This document shows, piece by piece, positions 7,321 to 15,387 of a stretch of 15,586 nucleotides of DNA. This stretch comes from RGIG4576 sp964613095 (GTDB taxonomy: Bacteria > Bacteroidota > Bacteroidia > Bacteroidales > Muribaculaceae), in contig CAZTFX010000050.1 of NCBI GenBank assembly GCA_964613095.1, positions 1 through 15,586 on the forward strand, written 5' to 3'. The notes under the pieces were generated by a model, which saw only the letters and a list, made by a program, of their open reading frames with translations, was not told the origin of the DNA and did not search any database. The position numbers and the translations under genes were made by a program. How positions within the stretch are numbered: the first letter of the stretch is position 1; the number at the start of each line of letters is the position of its first letter.

Positions 7321-7998
7321 TTATTTACCGGCTTGAGCTTTAGCTCTTTCCAAGTATTTGTCTACATCCACTTGGTAACCCATTATAAAGCTGGGATACT
7401 TATCTTTGATAGTTTGAAGAAGTTCTGCTTCTTGAGCATACTTTTGTTGCTCACGTAATACGGTAGCTTTCTTCAAAATGAATAGTGGAGTGTAAAGTTC
7501 GTTGTCTCCTGCAAGAGAAATAGCTTTGTCAAAGTATTTCACTGCATCGTCATACTTTTTCAAGTTTACATAACAATCGCCGATTAATGCTTGAGAAGCA
7601 GGACCTACTAAAGCACCATCACCATCATATTTCTTTAGGTAGTTGATAGCCTCTTCATATTTACCCTTTTGGAAAAGAAGAATACCGGCATTAAGACCTG
7701 CACGGTTTGAAGCGTCGTTGCTATAATTATCGGCAACAGCCATATATTCATTAAGTGCAATAGAATCTTGACCTAAAGTGTAATCTGCGTCAGCTTTGGC
7801 AATTTCTTCCTTAGCTTTTTCCAAATTAGGATTTTGAATTAGGTAAACGTAGCCAAGAATGATTACTGCGATTGCTACAATTGCACCTACAACCCAAACT
7901 ATCATTTTCTTGTTGTCTTCCACTTTCTTTTCGATTCCGGAAAGTGATTCGTTAAGTTCCTCAATTGAGGTACGTGTTTCGTTTTGTTTTTTAGCCAT
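7321..7998 (-). CDS. membrane-anchored tetratricopeptide repeat protein
   Basis: This 225-aa protein has a charged N-terminal cytoplasmic stretch with coiled-coil character (about 1-30). A single transmembrane helix follows (about 31-53, MIVWVVGAIVAIAVIILGYVYL). The rest is a helical region predicted outside the membrane, with TPR repeats of the pattern AGLNAGILLFQKGKYEEAINYLKK near 100-122 and ALIGDCYVNLKKYDDAVKYFDKA near 137-159. Its topology resembles the YfgM-like single-pass TPR proteins that act as envelope scaffolds or chaperone partners; this is a comparison of layout, not proof of function. It has two TAnnTTTG-like boxes upstream and a strong terminator downstream, so it appears to be transcribed alone. 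Confidence 0.85.
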   Translation of the reverse strand: MAKKQNETRTSIEELNESLSGIEKKVEDNKKMIVWVVGAIVAIAVIILGYVYLIQNPNLEKAKEEIAKADADYTLGQDSIALNEYMAVADNYSNDASNRAGLNAGILLFQKGKYEEAINYLKKYDGDGALVGPASQALIGDCYVNLKKYDDAVKYFDKAISLAGDNELYTPLFILKKATVLREQQKYAQEAELLQTIKDKYPSFIMGYQVDVDKYLERAKAQAGK

Positions 7999-8032
7999 AT
8001 TATTAAAAAATACTATATTATTCGATAGTTTA

Positions 8033-8053
8033 CAAAAATATCATGCAAAAGTA
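8033..8053 (-). promoter_or_regulatory. two overlapping promoter candidates for the TPR gene
   Basis: On the - strand, TACTTTTG (8053-8046) and TATTTTTG (8040-8033) both match TAnnTTTG, 13 nt apart, and lie 48 and 35 nt upstream of the start codon. The region upstream is T-rich without a clean TTTG. One or both may be used. Confidence 0.45.
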
Positions 8054-8125
8054 ATAGATTACTTGTTAATAAAAAAGTAAATCCCCCGATTTTTTCAGAA
8101 ACATCTCAAAAAACATAAAATAAAG

Positions 8126-8140
8126 CTACTTGAAAAGTAG
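8126..8140 (-). terminator. weak hairpin at the end of the 5'-nucleotidase gene
   Basis: CTACTT (8126-8131) and AAGTAG (8135-8140) form a 6-bp stem with a 3-nt loop overlapping the stop codon. On the - strand a T-rich stretch (CTTTATTTTATG) follows. The stem is short and AT-rich, so this is only a possible end of the six-gene run. Confidence 0.25.
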
Positions 8141-9862
8141 GTTATAGTCACGTGTTGCAGCCGGTTTTACCAATTCTTCAGGAATAAAACGCCATTGATT
8201 TAGTGCTTTGGGAGTAAGTATTCCTTGTTTTTGGATATATTCCATCAAGTAATAGCGTAAATCTTTATCGGTTGAGAAAACTATGCGTTTTGTTAATTCT
8301 CCTTGCGGTATTCCTGCGCCTTTGGTTAAAAGTTCTCCACCTCCGTTGCCGCGATAGGAGTTCAACGCTACTTTATAAGTACGATTCATATCAAATGATG
8401 AGCCATTGGCAAGTCCTGTAATGTTTATCTTTTTTCCATAGGGCTTGGTAACATCAACGGTATAGGTAATTCCTGCTGCTGAGTCAAAATTGTAGCTGGG
8501 CTTTAAAAATATAGCACGGCTCAAATCTTCTCCATTGGGGGTTTCTCTAAGTAGCAACAGATGGTCGTCAGCCGTTGCCATTTGATTTGTCCAAATAGAG
8601 TAGGAATATTCAAGATAATCTTTGATTTCTTTTCCGGTAAGGGTCATAACATATAGCATGTTTTCATACTTATAAAGGTTGAACATATCACTCATATAGA
8701 TGTCACCTTTTTTTATAGTTGCATCAAACGATAAAGGTGCGGCAAATGAAATTTCAGCTCCGGAAATGGCAAGTTGCAATGTGTGAATAAAATCAATAAA
8801 TGCCGATGAGCCGAAATATGCCGGTCTTGTTTCGAGATCGGCTGTTATTGTTCCTATCTTCTTTGAAACAAATGTTTGTACATCATTATATTGGTGTGCA
8901 AATCGTTTTAGAAATTCTTGTGACGGTTCAATATCTTTGATGTCAGCCAGTTTGGCGTCAATGTTTACATTGGTGACTTTTCCTTTTGTGTCGCGAGTTA
9001 TGGATAAGGTTATATCGGTTACGTAATTGCCGTTACTGGCGGGGTTTGCAGCCATAACAATGTCTCCGTTGGCTGTGGTTACGTTTTGGCAAAAACGCTG
9101 ATGGTCATGTCCCATAAGCACGATATCAAAACCCGGGACATTCTGAGCTACGAGCAGTGAGGCATTTTCATTCCACTTACCTGTCTTCTTGGACGCGTCA
9201 CGACCCGAATGAAACAGTCCGATGATAATGTCGGGGTTTTCTTCTTTTTTGATTATAGTTACCCATTTTTTTGCACATTCTTCCATGTCCTCAAATCGGA
9301 GTCCACTCCATAGGTTTTCTGCAAGCCATGCAGGAATGGCTGGTGTAATCATTCCGAGTATGGCAATTTTCAGTCCGTCTTTTTCTATAATTTTATAAGG
9401 AGGCAGATAGGTTTTACCTGTTTTTGTATCTATAATATTGGCACCTAGAATGGGGAAGTTACACTGTTTAATCCATCTGTCATATACGGCATGTCCTGTC
9501 TCTATATCGTGATTTCCAACATTTCCCACATCATATCGCATGAAGTTCATCATGTCGGCACATATATGGGTTGATGTCGTATCAATGAAGTTATAGTAAT
9601 ATACGGTGGGTTGTCCTTGTAGTATGTCCCCATTGTCTAATAAAATAAGGTGTTCTCCGAATGTCTTACGTTCTTGTTCTACATAGGCATGGACACGTGC
9701 TAGGCTGCCACTCCATGCCTTACGATTAATAAAATCGTATGGGAAGAAATTTCCATGAATATCACTGGTTTGTATGATTTTCAATTTTGATATGGATGTT
9801 TCGCTTGCCAACATAGATAAGAAGGTTGAAAGAATCAGTAGTGCAGAGAAAATACGCCTCAT
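8126..9862 (-). CDS. secreted 5'-nucleotidase / 2',3'-cyclic-nucleotide phosphodiesterase
   Basis: This 578-aa two-domain metallophosphatase of the UshA/CpdB family is exported by an N-terminal signal peptide (about 1-20). The calcineurin-like domain shows the full dinuclear metal site: D34 and H36 in SDIHGN, D79 in DNGDILQG, N117-H118-D119 in GNHD, H218 in LFHSG and H252/H254 in GHDH. The C-terminal nucleotide-binding domain (from about 330) contains YENMLYVMTLTGKEIKDYLEYS and NSYRGNGGGELL, the latter typical of the family's base-stacking region. It probably strips phosphate from extracellular nucleotides or cyclic nucleotides in the periplasm so that nucleosides can be taken up. Whether nucleoside monophosphates or 2',3'-cyclic nucleotides are preferred cannot be told from sequence. 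It starts 45 nt after the SGNH hydrolase and is probably co-transcribed with it. Confidence 0.9.
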   Translation of the reverse strand: MRRIFSALLILSTFLSMLASETSISKLKIIQTSDIHGNFFPYDFINRKAWSGSLARVHAYVEQERKTFGEHLILLDNGDILQGQPTVYYYNFIDTTSTHICADMMNFMRYDVGNVGNHDIETGHAVYDRWIKQCNFPILGANIIDTKTGKTYLPPYKIIEKDGLKIAILGMITPAIPAWLAENLWSGLRFEDMEECAKKWVTIIKKEENPDIIIGLFHSGRDASKKTGKWNENASLLVAQNVPGFDIVLMGHDHQRFCQNVTTANGDIVMAANPASNGNYVTDITLSITRDTKGKVTNVNIDAKLADIKDIEPSQEFLKRFAHQYNDVQTFVSKKIGTITADLETRPAYFGSSAFIDFIHTLQLAISGAEISFAAPLSFDATIKKGDIYMSDMFNLYKYENMLYVMTLTGKEIKDYLEYSYSIWTNQMATADDHLLLLRETPNGEDLSRAIFLKPSYNFDSAAGITYTVDVTKPYGKKINITGLANGSSFDMNRTYKVALNSYRGNGGGELLTKGAGIPQGELTKRIVFSTDKDLRYYLMEYIQKQGILTPKALNQWRFIPEELVKPAATRDYNLLFK

Positions 9863-9907
9863 GATGATAACAATATTTTTTGATATAAAGTTAAAAACAG
9901 AAAGAAG

Positions 9908-10585
9908 TTAGAGTTTAATTGTTTTCTTGATGGTTTTCATTACTATATCTTCCATCACAAGATAACCGGGAAGAGTAGGGTGGCAGCGATCCTTTGTGTA
10001 TCGTTCATCAAGACCCCCTTCGGGAGTTGCCAGAGCCGAATGGTAGTCTACATAAGGAATTTTATTTTGTTTAGCATAATTGTAAATAAGGTTATTTAAT
10101 TTCTTAACCTCTTCAGCCGGTTTTAAGTCTTTACGCCATGAGAAATAGTCACAAGGAAGAACGCTGCATAAAATAACTTTAATTTTATGAGCTTTTGCTA
10201 ATTCCGACATAGAAATAATGTTTCCCAGAATGTTCACCAAAGAAATTTTTCCGTTATTTTCGGCTATATCGTTAATTCCGGCAAGAATTATAACAGCTTT
10301 AGGATTCAGATTAAGAACATCCTGACGAAAACGCACTAGCATTTCACTGGTGGTTTGTCCTGAGATACCTCTATCAACGAAATTGTGTTTAGAGAAGAAA
10401 TCTGGACTTTTCTTTATCCAGAAATCGGTAATGGAATTGCCATAAAACACGACATTCGGTCTTTTTGTTATAGTATCATTTGCTTCTGCGTAGCGATAAA
10501 ATTGAGCCCAATCTGTTTTTTTGCTTTGAGCTGCTATATTTATGCTAATAAAACAAAGAAGCGTGTATAATAAAAATTTTTTCAT
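9908..10585 (-). CDS. secreted SGNH/GDSL-family esterase or acetylhydrolase
   Basis: This 225-aa hydrolase has a signal peptide (about 1-20, ending NIAAQ). All four SGNH blocks are present: the nucleophile S51 in YGNSITD (the usual GDS is GNS here), G74 in RGISGQTT, N105 in AGINDIAEN, and D199/H202 in DRCHPT. The layout resembles the platelet-activating-factor acetylhydrolase-like esterases common in gut Bacteroidota, which deacetylate glycans or lipids. The substrate is unknown. It follows ispG by 56 nt and precedes the 5'-nucleotidase by 45 nt. No promoter-like box is seen in either gap, so it probably belongs to the rpoN-to-nucleotidase transcription unit. Confidence 0.88.
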   Translation of the reverse strand: MKKFLLYTLLCFISINIAAQSKKTDWAQFYRYAEANDTITKRPNVVFYGNSITDFWIKKSPDFFSKHNFVDRGISGQTTSEMLVRFRQDVLNLNPKAVIILAGINDIAENNGKISLVNILGNIISMSELAKAHKIKVILCSVLPCDYFSWRKDLKPAEEVKKLNNLIYNYAKQNKIPYVDYHSALATPEGGLDERYTKDRCHPTLPGYLVMEDIVMKTIKKTIKL

Positions 10586-10641
10586 AAGATAGTAATGTTA
10601 TAGGAGGTTTTAAATGATTCGTTTGGTTCAAGATGAATTTG

Positions 10642-12459
10642 TTATGGCTCTATCCAGTCTCCATTGGCTTTTATCAATTCGATAAGTTTAGGGATGGCTT
10701 CTTCTTGTGGAATGTTCTTTTCAATACATTCTTTGTTTTTGTATAAACTTATTTTGTTGGCTGCCGCACCCACGTAACCGTAGTCAGCGTCAGCCATCTC
10801 TCCGGGACCGTTTACGATACATCCCATGATACCTATTTTCAGGTGTGTCAAGTGTGAAGTTGCCGCTTTTATTTCTTGAACTGTTTTTTGAAGATTAAAA
10901 AGAGTACGTCCACAACTCGGACAGGAGATATACTCTGTTTTAGTTGTGCGAAGTCTTGCCGCTTGAAGTATTCCGAATTCATAGCGAACAATATCATCAA
11001 TGTTGTTGTATTCAGGACATTCAAGCCATATACCGTCACGATATCCGTTTAGAAGCAATGTTCCGAAATCGGCTCCTGCCTTGACTTGTATCCATTCGTT
11101 ATCGTCATCGTTATAGATATTCAAAATTACAGCCGGTACATTTATTCCGGCTTGTGTGAGTTCGTCAAGGAATGTTTCTTCACATCCACTCACATTTCCA
11201 TGAGCAGGAGTAACAATAAGTACAACCGAATTACAATCTTTCAAGAAAGACAGACATTCCACAGGTGTGTTTGTTGTGACCATAAGCCATTTTAGTTCGG
11301 CTTGACACGCTTTGAGCTCTTCAAGTTGTGTAAGGTCAAATAGAGGTGATGTGTTGTGTTCTTTCTTGTATTTACTTGCAGGAACAATATATTGATTAAT
11401 GTTGTCTTCTATTGTTCCATCGGCAGAATAGAAATAATCGGGTAGATATTTCCCTTTCAACAGGCTTGGTAATGTAGATGTGATAACAATAGGTTTATTG
11501 TTGTCGCCTATATTACCTGTTTTTATTGTTTTTCGTCTTTGCGGTTCTATGGGTTCTCTTTTCTTGTTATTACATCCTTCAATAGGTTCTAAAGAGGCTC
11601 TTGTTGTGATATAATCGACAAGTTTCTTTGCCACAGGGACTTCAAATTCGGGATCTTCGCTAAGTGAAACTCTGATTGTATCTCCGATTCCTTCAGATAG
11701 TAAAGTTCCTATACCTACGGCTGATTTTATTCGTCCGTCTTCTCCATCACCGGCTTCGGTTACTCCGAGATGTAATGGAAAATGCATGTTTTCGGCTTCC
11801 ATCGCTTGTACGAGTAATCGTACGGTTTGTACCATAACAACGGTATTGGAAGACTTTATGGAAATAACAACATCGATAAAATCTTCGGCAACGAAAACGC
11901 GAAGAAATTCCATAGCCGATTCTACCATTCCTGCAGGCGTATCGCCATAATGACTCATTATGCGATCACTTAGACTGCCATGATTGACTCCTAATCGCAC
12001 CGCAGTAACGTTTTTTCGACAGAGTGCTATGAATGGCACAAGTGCCTCATGTATTTTTTTGATTTCTTGTGCATATTCTTCATCTGTAAAATGAAGTTTT
12101 TGGAATTTGCGGGCAACATCAACAAAGTTTCCCGGATTAATGCGTACTTTGTCGGTGACTTGTGCTGCCGCAAATGCTGCACTTGGATTAAAATGAATGT
12201 CGGCGACCAGTGGGGTTGTGTATCCATCAGTATGCAGTTGAGTACGTATTTTGCCAATGTTTTCGGCTTCACGAACTCCTTGTGCCGTTAAACGTACAAT
12301 ATCGGCTCCTGCGTCACAGATACGTTTACACTGAGCTATACTGCCTTCAGTATCCATTGTTGATGTTGAGGTCATGGATTGAATGCGTATAGGGTAGTCA
12401 CTACCGAGTTTAATTCTTCCTATGTTTACGGTAGAAGTTTTACGTCGAGAATAGTTCAT
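10642..12459 (-). CDS. ispG: 4-hydroxy-3-methylbut-2-enyl diphosphate synthase, long form
   Basis: The enzyme (also called GcpE) converts methylerythritol cyclodiphosphate to HMBPP, the penultimate step of the MEP isoprenoid pathway, using a [4Fe-4S] cluster. The N-terminal TIM barrel (about 1-280) shows IRIQSMTSTSTMDTEGS and PLVADIHFNP. The C-terminal cluster domain supplies C513 and C516 (SCPSCGR), C547 (GIMGCIVNGPGE) and E554. At 605 aa it is the long form with an extra domain inserted between barrel and cluster domain (about 290-500), as known from Bacteroidota, Chlamydiae and plants, versus about 370 aa in E. coli. Its ATG shares one base with the TGA of purE (TGATG), indicating translational coupling. 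Confidence 0.95.
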   Translation of the reverse strand: MNYSRRKTSTVNIGRIKLGSDYPIRIQSMTSTSTMDTEGSIAQCKRICDAGADIVRLTAQGVREAENIGKIRTQLHTDGYTTPLVADIHFNPSAAFAAAQVTDKVRINPGNFVDVARKFQKLHFTDEEYAQEIKKIHEALVPFIALCRKNVTAVRLGVNHGSLSDRIMSHYGDTPAGMVESAMEFLRVFVAEDFIDVVISIKSSNTVVMVQTVRLLVQAMEAENMHFPLHLGVTEAGDGEDGRIKSAVGIGTLLSEGIGDTIRVSLSEDPEFEVPVAKKLVDYITTRASLEPIEGCNNKKREPIEPQRRKTIKTGNIGDNNKPIVITSTLPSLLKGKYLPDYFYSADGTIEDNINQYIVPASKYKKEHNTSPLFDLTQLEELKACQAELKWLMVTTNTPVECLSFLKDCNSVVLIVTPAHGNVSGCEETFLDELTQAGINVPAVILNIYNDDDNEWIQVKAGADFGTLLLNGYRDGIWLECPEYNNIDDIVRYEFGILQAARLRTTKTEYISCPSCGRTLFNLQKTVQEIKAATSHLTHLKIGIMGCIVNGPGEMADADYGYVGAAANKISLYKNKECIEKNIPQEEAIPKLIELIKANGDWIEP

Positions 12460-12965
12460 CAGTTTGTTTTGAATTTATATTCTACTTTCTTCAAATCTTC
12501 ATTGGCTTTAACTATCTTTTGAGCTAGAGATGCCTTATATGCAGAGAATCTTTGAGCAAGCTCCTTATCATTTAAAGCAAGCATTTGGATGGCAAGTATT
12601 GCCGCATTTTGTCCTGCATTTATTCCTACTGTCGCAACAGGTATGCCAGGAGGCATTTGTACGATAGCAAGTAATGCGTCCATGCCATCAAGTGTAGAAT
12701 TGATAGGCAGACCGATAACAGGAAGTGTTGTCATTGCGGCGATAACCCCCGGAAGATGAGCCGCCATGCCGGCTGCAGCTATAATAACTTTTATTCCGCG
12801 AGATTCGGCTCCGCGAGCAAAAGATTCAACTTCGGCAGGTGTGCGATGAGCACTTAATGCGTTCATTTCAAATGGAATTTCCATTTCATCAAGCATTTTA
12901 GCCGTTTTTTCAAGAATAGGAAGATCGCTTGTGCTTCCCATTATAATACTTACTATCGGTTTCAT
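12459..12965 (-). CDS. purE: N5-carboxyaminoimidazole ribonucleotide mutase
   Basis: This 168-aa cytoplasmic enzyme is a class I PurE, which moves the carboxyl group of N5-CAIR to give CAIR in de novo purine synthesis. Its signatures are the phosphate-binding IMGSTSDLP (8-16), SAHRTP with the catalytic His40 (38-43), the strand IIAAAGMAAHLPGV (61-74) and LPVIGLPI (80-88). The length is normal. No purK is present in the window, although class I PurE normally works with PurK, so that gene must lie elsewhere. It starts 23 nt after the PAP2-like gene and its stop overlaps the ispG start by one base. Confidence 0.96.
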   Translation of the reverse strand: MKPIVSIIMGSTSDLPILEKTAKMLDEMEIPFEMNALSAHRTPAEVESFARGAESRGIKVIIAAAGMAAHLPGVIAAMTTLPVIGLPINSTLDGMDALLAIVQMPPGIPVATVGINAGQNAAILAIQMLALNDKELAQRFSAYKASLAQKIVKANEDLKKVEYKFKTN

Positions 12966-12988
12966 ATATATTATTCTGTTTATGTTTC

Positions 12989-13636
12989 TTAAGAAAAAAG
13001 TCTAATGGCTATATGTACACATATATAACCGTTGATAAATCCCGCAATAACTTGCCAAAGATTATGTCGTCCCTGATACATTCTTACAGAGCCGGCTATA
13101 CCTGAAATGATTATTGTTACACACATAAGCCAAAATGTATTAAACGCTTCAAGCCCTTCGGAATGGATAAAGAAGAGTAAAGCGACAAGTCCACCCATTC
13201 CGGCGGTGTGTGCGCTTATTTTCCATTTAAAATTGATAAGATATGATATTATGCATGTAATTACTCCACCTATTGCAAATGCTGTGAGCCATAATGGTGC
13301 GTGAACGTGGTTTATGTAACAAGCTGCTGCTGTATAGCATGCTATGGCTGCAAGATATGGGTATCTTCGTTCTTTACGATTGATAAGATGTCTGTCTGTG
13401 ATAATTTTGAGATTATGTAGGATACCTATGAAAATCATAGGTATGACACAAGTAATACCGAAAACTACCAAAAGAACAGCAAGACGCGTTCCTAATGGTT
13501 GATAGCATATTACCGAAACCCATAATGCAAGAAAAACGCCATAACTAGGCGTAAGTAACGGACTGAGCACATTGGCTAAAAATCTTGAAATGTGTTGCAT
13601 CATAACATTCTCATCGATTTTATTGCTGTTTATCAA
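12989..13636 (-). CDS. PAP2-like integral membrane phosphatase
   Basis: This 215-aa protein has about six transmembrane segments. Remnants of the three PAP2 motifs are visible in order: RKERRYP (87-93) in place of KxxxxxxRP, SAHTAG (141-146) in place of PSGH, and R185-MYQG-R190-H191-NLWQV in place of SRxxxxxHxxxD, where the last acid is Gln195. Family members of this shape probably dephosphorylate lipid phosphates such as undecaprenyl or phosphatidylglycerol phosphates at the membrane. With several motif positions changed, activity is uncertain. ATG codons at residues 12 and 13 could also be the true start, since the first residues are polar. It lies between rpoN (21 nt away) and purE (23 nt away). 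Confidence 0.75.
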   Translation of the reverse strand: MINSNKIDENVMMQHISRFLANVLSPLLTPSYGVFLALWVSVICYQPLGTRLAVLLVVFGITCVIPMIFIGILHNLKIITDRHLINRKERRYPYLAAIACYTAAACYINHVHAPLWLTAFAIGGVITCIISYLINFKWKISAHTAGMGGLVALLFFIHSEGLEAFNTFWLMCVTIIISGIAGSVRMYQGRHNLWQVIAGFINGYICVHIAIRLFS

Positions 13637-13657
13637 GCATTGAACATATTTACAAAA

Positions 13658-15109
13658 TTAAATCTCTTTACGCAAACGTGCAACAGGTATAGAAAGTTTT
13701 TCTCGATATTTGGCTATGGTGCGTCGTGCGATTTCATAACCTTTCTTCTTCATTATAGAACAAAGTTGTTCATCAGAATATGGACGAGACTTATTTTCTT
13801 CATTAATTACTGTTTTAAGTATGGTTAATATTTCTCTCGATGAAACCTCTTCACCGCTTTCATGTTGTAATCCTTCATTGAAGAAATATTTAAGAGGGAA
13901 CACACCCCATTGTGTGGTAACATATTTGTTTACGGTAGCTCGTGAAATTACAGAAAGGTCATACCCCGTATCATCGGCTATATCTTTCAATATCATGGGG
14001 CGTATCTTGGATTCATCTCCGCTTAAGAAGAAGTCACGTTGGCGAACGGTAATACAACGCATTGTGCGGAACAATGTTTCTTGTCGTTGTCTCAAAACTT
14101 TAATGAAATCACTCGCTTTTTCATATTTAAGTTTAACGGCTGTGGCGAGCTCTATCTCTTTGCGTGATGAAGGCCTGTGCTTGGTAAAATTGTTGTATAT
14201 TGTAGAATAACTTTCCGCTATTTGTAACTCAGGAATATTATTAAGCAAAGTGAGCATTATGTTTTCTCCGTCTATCTCGACGTTAAAGTCGGGAATGATT
14301 TGTTGGGCATGTGATTCGTCGGCAATACCGGTAATTGTATTGCCGGGTTTCGGAGTTAAAGTTCTAATGTCGGTTATGATTTCTTTCATCGTTTCATCAT
14401 TAATGTTAAGAGCCGACATTATTTTATCATAATGTTTCTTGGAAAACTCGTCAAATAATTCTTCTATAACGCGACATGAGAGTTTGTTTATAGGATTGTT
14501 TTGCTTACGTTTTAATTGAAGAATCAGACAATTTTGGAGGTCTAATGCACCTACTCCGGCAGGATCAAGTTCTTGTACGACGTGAAGCATTGATTCAACC
14601 TCTTCTTCAGGAACGTCAATCCCTGTTTGAAATACAAGATCATCGGTTATTGCAAGAAGTGAACGAGACAAATAACCGTTATCATCAATATTTCCAATAA
14701 TGTATTCGGCTATTTTCATTTGTGTTTCATTAAGATTACGTTCATGAATTTGTTCCATGAGGTAATCTACCAATGAGGACTCCGAAATGATAATAGCGTT
14801 AGGAGTTTCATCATCAGCACTATGATTTGATATGTTTGTGCGATAGTATGGGATATCGTCTTCGTCACGATAGTCTGCTTGTTGTATATCTTCGGCAGTT
14901 TCATTGAAAGTTTCACCATCTTCATCTTTGTTAAGATTTTCCGCTGTTATCTCCTCGTTTACCTCCAATGCCGGATTGTCGTCCAATTCACTACGTACTT
15001 TTTCTTCTATTTCCAGACTGTTCATCTGTAGCAATGGCACAAGTTGAAGTTGCAACGGGGATAATCGTTGTGTCAACTTCTGTTCCTGTGTCAATGTTTG
15101 CTTTCCCAT
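13658..15109 (-). CDS. rpoN: RNA polymerase sigma-54 factor
   Basis: This 483-aa alternative sigma factor recognises -24/-12 promoters and needs AAA+ enhancer-binding proteins for open-complex formation. Region I is the Gln/Leu-rich N-terminus (LTQRLSPLQLQLVPLLQMNSLE, about 12-33). An acidic linker (region II) spans about 50-110. The core-binding domain follows (about 115-300, with NIDDNGYLSRSL and ELDPAGVGALDLQNCL), and then the DNA-binding part with the RpoN box ARRTIAKYRE at 461-470, which contacts the -24 element. The length is typical. It is the first gene of the six-gene run. A -7 box lies only about 16 nt before the start codon, implying a very short leader. No enhancer-binding protein is encoded in the window. 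Confidence 0.96.
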   Translation of the reverse strand: MGKQTLTQEQKLTQRLSPLQLQLVPLLQMNSLEIEEKVRSELDDNPALEVNEEITAENLNKDEDGETFNETAEDIQQADYRDEDDIPYYRTNISNHSADDETPNAIIISESSLVDYLMEQIHERNLNETQMKIAEYIIGNIDDNGYLSRSLLAITDDLVFQTGIDVPEEEVESMLHVVQELDPAGVGALDLQNCLILQLKRKQNNPINKLSCRVIEELFDEFSKKHYDKIMSALNINDETMKEIITDIRTLTPKPGNTITGIADESHAQQIIPDFNVEIDGENIMLTLLNNIPELQIAESYSTIYNNFTKHRPSSRKEIELATAVKLKYEKASDFIKVLRQRQETLFRTMRCITVRQRDFFLSGDESKIRPMILKDIADDTGYDLSVISRATVNKYVTTQWGVFPLKYFFNEGLQHESGEEVSSREILTILKTVINEENKSRPYSDEQLCSIMKKKGYEIARRTIAKYREKLSIPVARLRKEI

Positions 15110-15124
15110 TTGAATAATTTTCTA

Positions 15125-15132
15125 CAAACTTA
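15125..15132 (-). promoter_or_regulatory. -7 box of the rpoN operon
   Basis: TAAGTTTG on the - strand (15132-15125) matches TAnnTTTG. It ends 15 nt before the rpoN ATG, so the leader would be roughly ten nucleotides. No convincing TTTG is seen at the -33 position. Confidence 0.45.
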
Positions 15133-15188
15133 CAGAGAATTATTGAAACCACCACATTTTAAGTGTATAATATTTTTTGATACAATGT

Positions 15189-15365
15189 TTATCTATTTTT
15201 TACAATCTCAAATTCCGTATTCACATAATCATCTTGATTAGGCTCATAATCTTCTTGTTCGGCATACTCATTAGCTGCAATTTCAATAGCTTCTCTCTCT
15301 GATTCAGCTTCTACAGTTACGGTATATTCATAAATTTCTCGTATCAAAACTTCATATTCTTTCAT
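15189..15365 (-). CDS. DpnD/PcfM-like small acidic protein
   Basis: A 58-aa ORF starts with ATG at 15365 and ends with TAA at 15189. It begins MKEYEVLIREIYEYTVTVEA, followed by a helix (ESEREAIEIAANEYAEQ), an acidic loop and a final beta strand (NTEFEIVK). This beta-alpha-beta plan, with 'EAES..EAIE' after two strands and a late '(V/F)EFEI' strand, fits the DpnD/PcfM family. That family is named after a protein of the DpnI restriction region and one of a conjugative plasmid, and it has no proven biochemical role. The protein is rich in Glu and Asp. It lies 22 nt downstream of the next gene to the right, so the two are probably co-transcribed. That it is a gene is fairly sure; the family assignment is from memory. 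Confidence 0.65.
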   Translation of the reverse strand: MKEYEVLIREIYEYTVTVEAESEREAIEIAANEYAEQEDYEPNQDDYVNTEFEIVKNR

Positions 15366-15387
15366 AACTTATATAATTTTTAATGAT

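Noticed and set aside
12027..12291. Overlapping + and - strand ORFs of about 80 aa
   Set aside because: Both are alternative frames of the ispG barrel domain, which is fully conserved in its own frame.
13821..14210. 129-aa + strand ORF
   Set aside because: It is antisense to the conserved DNA-binding half of rpoN, with no independent support.
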